A DNA stretch of 64,000 bases from Stenotrophomonas maltophilia. Lineage in GTDB: Bacteria > Pseudomonadota > Gammaproteobacteria > Xanthomonadales > Xanthomonadaceae. Under the pieces are notes generated by a model that searched no databases, was not told where the DNA came from, and saw only the letters and a program-made list of their open reading frames with translations. This document shows positions 60,511 to 64,000 of the stretch, piece after piece. Location: NCBI RefSeq assembly GCF_002138415.1, contig NZ_CP015612.1, forward strand, positions 2,582,001 to 2,646,000, given 5' to 3'. The translations under genes were made by a program, and so were the position numbers. Numbering within the stretch: the first letter of the stretch is position 1; every line of letters starts with the position of its first letter.

Positions 60511-61431
60511 TCAGCGATGGGCGAGCGCGTAATCCAGCGCCGAACACACCGCTGCCACCTGTGCGTCGTTGCACTGCTGCGGGGTCGCCCGCGGGCTGTC
60601 CGGGTAGACCTCGGTGGTGGTGGTGTACTTCGCGCCGGTAATGCCGGCGCACAGGCCCAGCTTCACCAGCGGGTACTCGATCACGCCATGGGCCACCACC
60701 GGCGAACCGATGATCGCGCCCTTGTCGTCGGCCGGGGCGATGTGGGTGACCTTCTCCACCGCGGCGATCACTGCCTGCTGGAACGCCGCCTGCGGATTCT
60801 CGCTGTCGTCCACCAGGTAGAAGCCATCGGGAATCAAGCCCGGCTCGAACGGCTTGCCATCACGCGCGGCCAGCGCCGGGCGGAACTCGCTTTCGTCGCT
60901 GTCGGTGGTCTCGTGCAGGTCGATGTGCAGCACGAACTGATCCTTGATCGGTGCGATCAGCTCGATCAACGCGGTCGACTCGCGGGCCGGGCCGTCGACA
61001 CGGAAGTTGCGGTTCGGATCGATCGCATCGAAGTTCCAGCGGTTGATGCGCTCGAAGCCCCACGGATTCACGCACGGCGCCACCAGCAGGTTGGCCTTGC
61101 CGGCGTAGTCGGCGGCGTGCTTTTCGAGGAATTCCAGCGCGCCCATCACGCCGCTGGTCTCGTAGCCGTGCACACCACCGGTGACCAGGGCAGCCGGCAG
61201 CGCCGGGTTCCAGTCGCGGCTGCGCAGGGCGAACAGAGTGTAGGTCTCGCCAGCGTAGTCGAGTTGGCCATAGGCCACCTTGTCGAAGCGCGAGGCCAGC
61301 GCCTCGATGCGCGGCAGCACCTCCTCGTCATAGCGACGCAGGCGCTGCTGGCGGCCACGCCACAGCTCCCGTTCCGCCGCTCCCCACGGCTGGCCAGGGG
61401 TTCCGACGGGATAGAAAGCGGCTTGGGACAT
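60511..61431 (-). CDS. M14-type zinc metallopeptidase / AstE-like deacylase, paralogue 2
   Basis: A 306-residue paralogue of the enzyme at 10205-11125, with more than half the residues identical by eye, starting with the same block FYPxGTPGQPWG. Zinc-site motifs GGVHGYETSG and HIDLHETTDS and the late TTEVYPDSPRA glutamate are kept. It is expected to hydrolyse an amide or peptide bond with zinc; the substrate is unknown. ATG 61431 is chosen by alignment with the paralogue. It is divergent from the Fur-regulated TonB receptor. Confidence 0.82.
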   Translation of the reverse strand: MSQAAFYPVGTPGQPWGAAERELWRGRQQRLRRYDEEVLPRIEALASRFDKVAYGQLDYAGETYTLFALRSRDWNPALPAALVTGGVHGYETSGVMGALEFLEKHAADYAGKANLLVAPCVNPWGFERINRWNFDAIDPNRNFRVDGPARESTALIELIAPIKDQFVLHIDLHETTDSDESEFRPALAARDGKPFEPGLIPDGFYLVDDSENPQAAFQQAVIAAVEKVTHIAPADDKGAIIGSPVVAHGVIEYPLVKLGLCAGITGAKYTTTTEVYPDSPRATPQQCNDAQVAAVCSALDYALAHR

Positions 61432-61523
61432 GGCGGATCTCAGCGAGTCAGGAAGCAATCGGACACTCTATCACCGGGGCCTCGGCATGAACCGCAGACG
61501 CATTCCAATAGCGAATGGAATCA

Positions 61524-61542
61524 GCAATAATTCTCATTTACG
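61524..61542 (+). promoter_or_regulatory. Fur-box-like site upstream of TonB receptor
   Basis: GCAATAATTCTCATTTAC reads in reverse as AATGAGAATTATTGC, close to the 7-1-7 Fur consensus. It lies about 20 bases upstream of the receptor ATG. Confidence 0.65.
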
Positions 61543-61562
61543 ACCTTCCACAGCCCGCACCG

Positions 61563-63644
61563 ATGCCCATCCACGCCCTGCAACCGGCCCGCCTGCCCCT
61601 GGCCGCCGCCCTCGCCCTGTGCCTGCTCCCGGCCACCGGCGCATTCGCCCAGGACGGCGCCACCACGCTGGACAGCATCCAGGTCTCCGGTAGCTGGCTG
61701 GGCACCGGCCTGCATGACAGCGTCAAGAGCTTCGCCGGCGCGCGCACGGTGGTCGACCGCCAGCGCATCGAGGCCAGTGGCGCGGCCAGCATCGGCGATG
61801 CCATGCGCCGCATCCCGGGCGTGCAGGTCACCGACAACTCCGGCACCGCCGGCAGCTCGGTGTCGCTGAACATCGGCGTGCGTGGCCTGACCGGGCGCTA
61901 CTCGCCGCGCTCGACCGTACTGCTGGACGGCGTACCGCTGGCGGTAGCGCCGTATGGCCAGCCACAGCTGTCGTTCGCGCCGACCAGCCTGTCCAACATC
62001 GAATCGATCGACGTGGTGCGCGGTGGCGGCGCGGTGCGCTATGGGCCGCAGAACGTGGGCGGCATCATCAACTTCAGCACCCGTGCCATTCCCACCGGTG
62101 CCGGCCTGCACGGCGAAGCCGGCGTGCGCTATACCGCCTACGACCATGGCGGCGGTGACAGCACCCAGTACAACGCCTTCCTCGGCGGCACCGGCGACAA
62201 CGGCCTGGGCGCGGCCCTGCTGTATTCCGGCCAGGACGGCCGCGGCTGGCGCCAGGGCAGCGATGACCGCTTCAACGACCTGGCGCTGAAGTTTGCCTAT
62301 TCCATCGACGAACAGCAGGAACTGCGCGCCAAGCTGTCCCACTACGATGTGCGCTCGCTGACGCCGGGCGGCCTGACCCGCGCCCAGTACGAGGCCGACC
62401 CGTTCCAGAACACCCGCCCCACCGATTTCTGGAAGGGTCACCGCACCGGCATCGACCTGGGCTACACCAACACGCTGTCGGCCAACAGCGAGTTCGAGGT
62501 GCTGGCCTATTACAACGAAAGCAGCCGTGCCAGCTCGCTGATCAACGCCGCCAATACCCAGCTGACCGTGCAGCCGCGCGACTACCGCGTGCTCGGCATC
62601 GAGCCGCGCTACACCCAGCGCCTGCACTGGGGCGCCAGCGTGCACGACATCACCGCCGGCTACCGTTTCCTGCGCGAGCGCGGCAACGACCGCAGCTACA
62701 CCGTCGCCCGCCGCACCGGCGCGGCCAGCACCACCACCCGCTTCGACAACGCCACCGACGCACATGCCTTCTACATCGACGACCGCATTGCGATCGGCCA
62801 GTGGCGGGTCACCCCGGGCGTGCGCATGGAGTGGATCGACATGGACCGCCGCCAGGCGGGTGGCACGGCAACCTTCAGCAGCCGCAACGACAAGGCCCTG
62901 CCCTCGCTCAACATCGCCTACCTGCTGACTCCGCAGCTGACCGTGTTCGGCAACTACACCACCTCGTTCGGGCCGGTGCAGAACATCCAGCTGAATTCGC
63001 AGACCGCCAGCAACCCGCTGAACCCGGAAATCGCCAGGACCACCGAACTCGGTGCGCGCTGGCAGGACGGCGCACTGCGCGCGGAAATAACCGTGTTCAA
63101 GATGCGCTTCGACAACCAGATCCTGCAGGTGCCGGGCATCACCCCGCCGACTTTCCAGAACATCGGCGCCACCGACCACAAGGGCGTGGAAAGCGCGCTT
63201 GAATACCATTTCAGCGAAGACAGCGCACTGGCCGGGTTGGAGCTGTACGCCAACTACACCTGGACCAAGGCGATCCAGCAGTCCGGTGACAACCGCGGCC
63301 TGGACGTGCCGTTCTACTCGCGCGACACCGACAGCATCGGCGCCCGCTACGCGCTGGCCGGCTGGACCTTCAACGTCTCCAGCACCCACCAGAGCGGCCA
63401 GTTCTCCGATGCCGCCAACACCTGGGAAGAAACCGCCGATGCGCGCGTGGGCCGTGTGCCGGGCGTGCGCCTGTGGAATGCACAGGTGGCCTGGCAGGTA
63501 CCGGGCCTGGGCGACAGCGAGATCGCGCTGGGCGTGAACAACCTGGCCGACAAGCGCTGGTATACCCGCAACGTCGATGGCAACGCCGGCCGCATGGTAG
63601 CCGCGCCGCGCACGTTCTACGTGCAGGGCCGCTACCGCTTCTGA
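61563..63644 (+). CDS. TonB-dependent receptor, iron-regulated (FecA-like)
   Basis: A 693-residue outer-membrane receptor: signal peptide to about residue 30 (TGAFAQ), TonB-box region, plug (about 45-165, with VRGLTGRYSPRSTVLLDGVPL and VRGGGAVRYGPQNVGGIINF) and a barrel ending YVQGRYRF. The plug resembles ferric-citrate/FecA-type receptors but lacks the STN domain. The Fur-box-like sequence directly upstream predicts iron repression. ATG 61563 begins a normal signal peptide; the open frame starts 16 codons earlier, over the Fur site. Confidence 0.86.
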   Translation: MPIHALQPARLPLAAALALCLLPATGAFAQDGATTLDSIQVSGSWLGTGLHDSVKSFAGARTVVDRQRIEASGAASIGDAMRRIPGVQVTDNSGTAGSSVSLNIGVRGLTGRYSPRSTVLLDGVPLAVAPYGQPQLSFAPTSLSNIESIDVVRGGGAVRYGPQNVGGIINFSTRAIPTGAGLHGEAGVRYTAYDHGGGDSTQYNAFLGGTGDNGLGAALLYSGQDGRGWRQGSDDRFNDLALKFAYSIDEQQELRAKLSHYDVRSLTPGGLTRAQYEADPFQNTRPTDFWKGHRTGIDLGYTNTLSANSEFEVLAYYNESSRASSLINAANTQLTVQPRDYRVLGIEPRYTQRLHWGASVHDITAGYRFLRERGNDRSYTVARRTGAASTTTRFDNATDAHAFYIDDRIAIGQWRVTPGVRMEWIDMDRRQAGGTATFSSRNDKALPSLNIAYLLTPQLTVFGNYTTSFGPVQNIQLNSQTASNPLNPEIARTTELGARWQDGALRAEITVFKMRFDNQILQVPGITPPTFQNIGATDHKGVESALEYHFSEDSALAGLELYANYTWTKAIQQSGDNRGLDVPFYSRDTDSIGARYALAGWTFNVSSTHQSGQFSDAANTWEETADARVGRVPGVRLWNAQVAWQVPGLGDSEIALGVNNLADKRWYTRNVDGNAGRMVAAPRTFYVQGRYRF

Positions 63645-63706
63645 GGCGGTAACCGCCCGATGCAGTGACGGTGGCGATCACGGTGGCGGCGTATCATGCC
63701 GCCACC

Positions 63707-64000
63707 ATGTCACTGCCTGTTTCGCCATCGCGCCTGCACTCGGCTTTCCAGGGCCTGCGCTTGCGGCTGCGCGGTAGTGACCTGTGGTTCATCGCACTGG
63801 CGCTGCTGGTCGGCCTGCTTGCCGGCTACCTGACCCTGCTGCAGTCCGGCATCGCACGCTGGCTGCAGCGCGCCCTGTACGGGCTGGACGAAGGCATGCG
63901 CCTGAGCTCCCTGCCCTCGCTGACCTGGACCGCGCTGCTGGTGCTGCCGCTCGGCGGGCTGCTGGTCGGGCTGGTCAGCCTGGCCGCGACCCGGCTCAAG
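63707..64000 (+). CDS. ClC-type chloride channel/antiporter, N-terminal part
   Basis: The first 98 codons of a gene that runs off the window. After a basic N-terminus, a helix (LWFIALALLVGLLAGYLTLLQSGIARWLQ, broken by its glycine) and a second hydrophobic stretch LLVLPLGGLLVGLVSLA match the first helices of ClC proteins, whose LPLGGLLVG-type segment is conserved. ClC proteins move chloride, often against protons. The frame has no stop to the end. A small palindrome (GGCGGCG...CCGCC) precedes the start. Confidence 0.7.
   Translation, partial: MSLPVSPSRLHSAFQGLRLRLRGSDLWFIALALLVGLLAGYLTLLQSGIARWLQRALYGLDEGMRLSSLPSLTWTALLVLPLGGLLVGLVSLAATRLK

Overview
The window is GC-rich chromosomal DNA from a gammaproteobacterium, almost certainly Stenotrophomonas (S. 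maltophilia group). Three things point there: palindromic repeats that open with GTAG and end with CTAC (SMAG type) at many gene ends, a catecholate siderophore operon with EntB split into two genes, and the dense TonB-receptor gene content typical of Xanthomonadaceae. I see no rRNA, tRNA, transposase, prophage or CRISPR array.

Layout. 1-1.7 kb: small secreted proteins of unknown function, AT-richer than the rest. 1.7-11.1 kb: a hydrolase, an AraC regulator divergent from a four-gene FUSC/DUF1656/HlyD/OMF efflux operon, small envelope proteins, DgkA and an M14-type metallopeptidase. 11.3-15.2 kb: DUF3348, a MotA-like protein with a very long tail, a MotB/OmpA-like protein and a DUF2894 protein; this looks like a ZorAB-like proton motor without nuclease genes. 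15.3-19.3 kb: a TonB receptor and a phytase/esterase-like protein behind a Pho-box-like site. 19.4-28.9 kb: a leftward MFS-entC-entE-entB-entB'-entF-entA operon with overlapping genes. 29-32.6 kb: DUF3817, LLM oxidoreductase, GNAT and a thioredoxin lipoprotein. 32.9-34.6 kb: Mn-superoxide dismutase, flavin reductase and a TPR protein behind a SoxR-type promoter. 34.6-37.6 kb: acyl desaturase, its reductase and a divergent TetR regulator (DesBC/DesT arrangement). 37.6-42.6 kb: TonB receptor, thioredoxin, MntR and MntH; both the receptor and mntH carry a TATAGC-N4-GCTATA palindrome. 42.8-47 kb: redoxin, flavodoxin, NrdB and NrdA. 47.5-53.4 kb: an oxidoreductase, a large TonB receptor and a BetT-type transporter. 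53.6-58.6 kb: a VOC protein and a Fur-box FecI/FecR/STN-receptor system. 58.7-64 kb: an MdtIJ-like pair, a LysR regulator, a second M14 paralogue, a Fur-box TonB receptor and the start of a ClC channel.

The unifying theme is metal and oxidative-stress physiology: siderophore synthesis and export, five TonB receptors under apparently different controls (Pho, MntR/Zur, Fur with sigma factor, Fur, unknown), manganese import, Mn-superoxide dismutase and an aerobic ribonucleotide reductase. All regulatory assignments come from motif reading and are inferences. Family assignments come from recognisable motifs; no database search was run.
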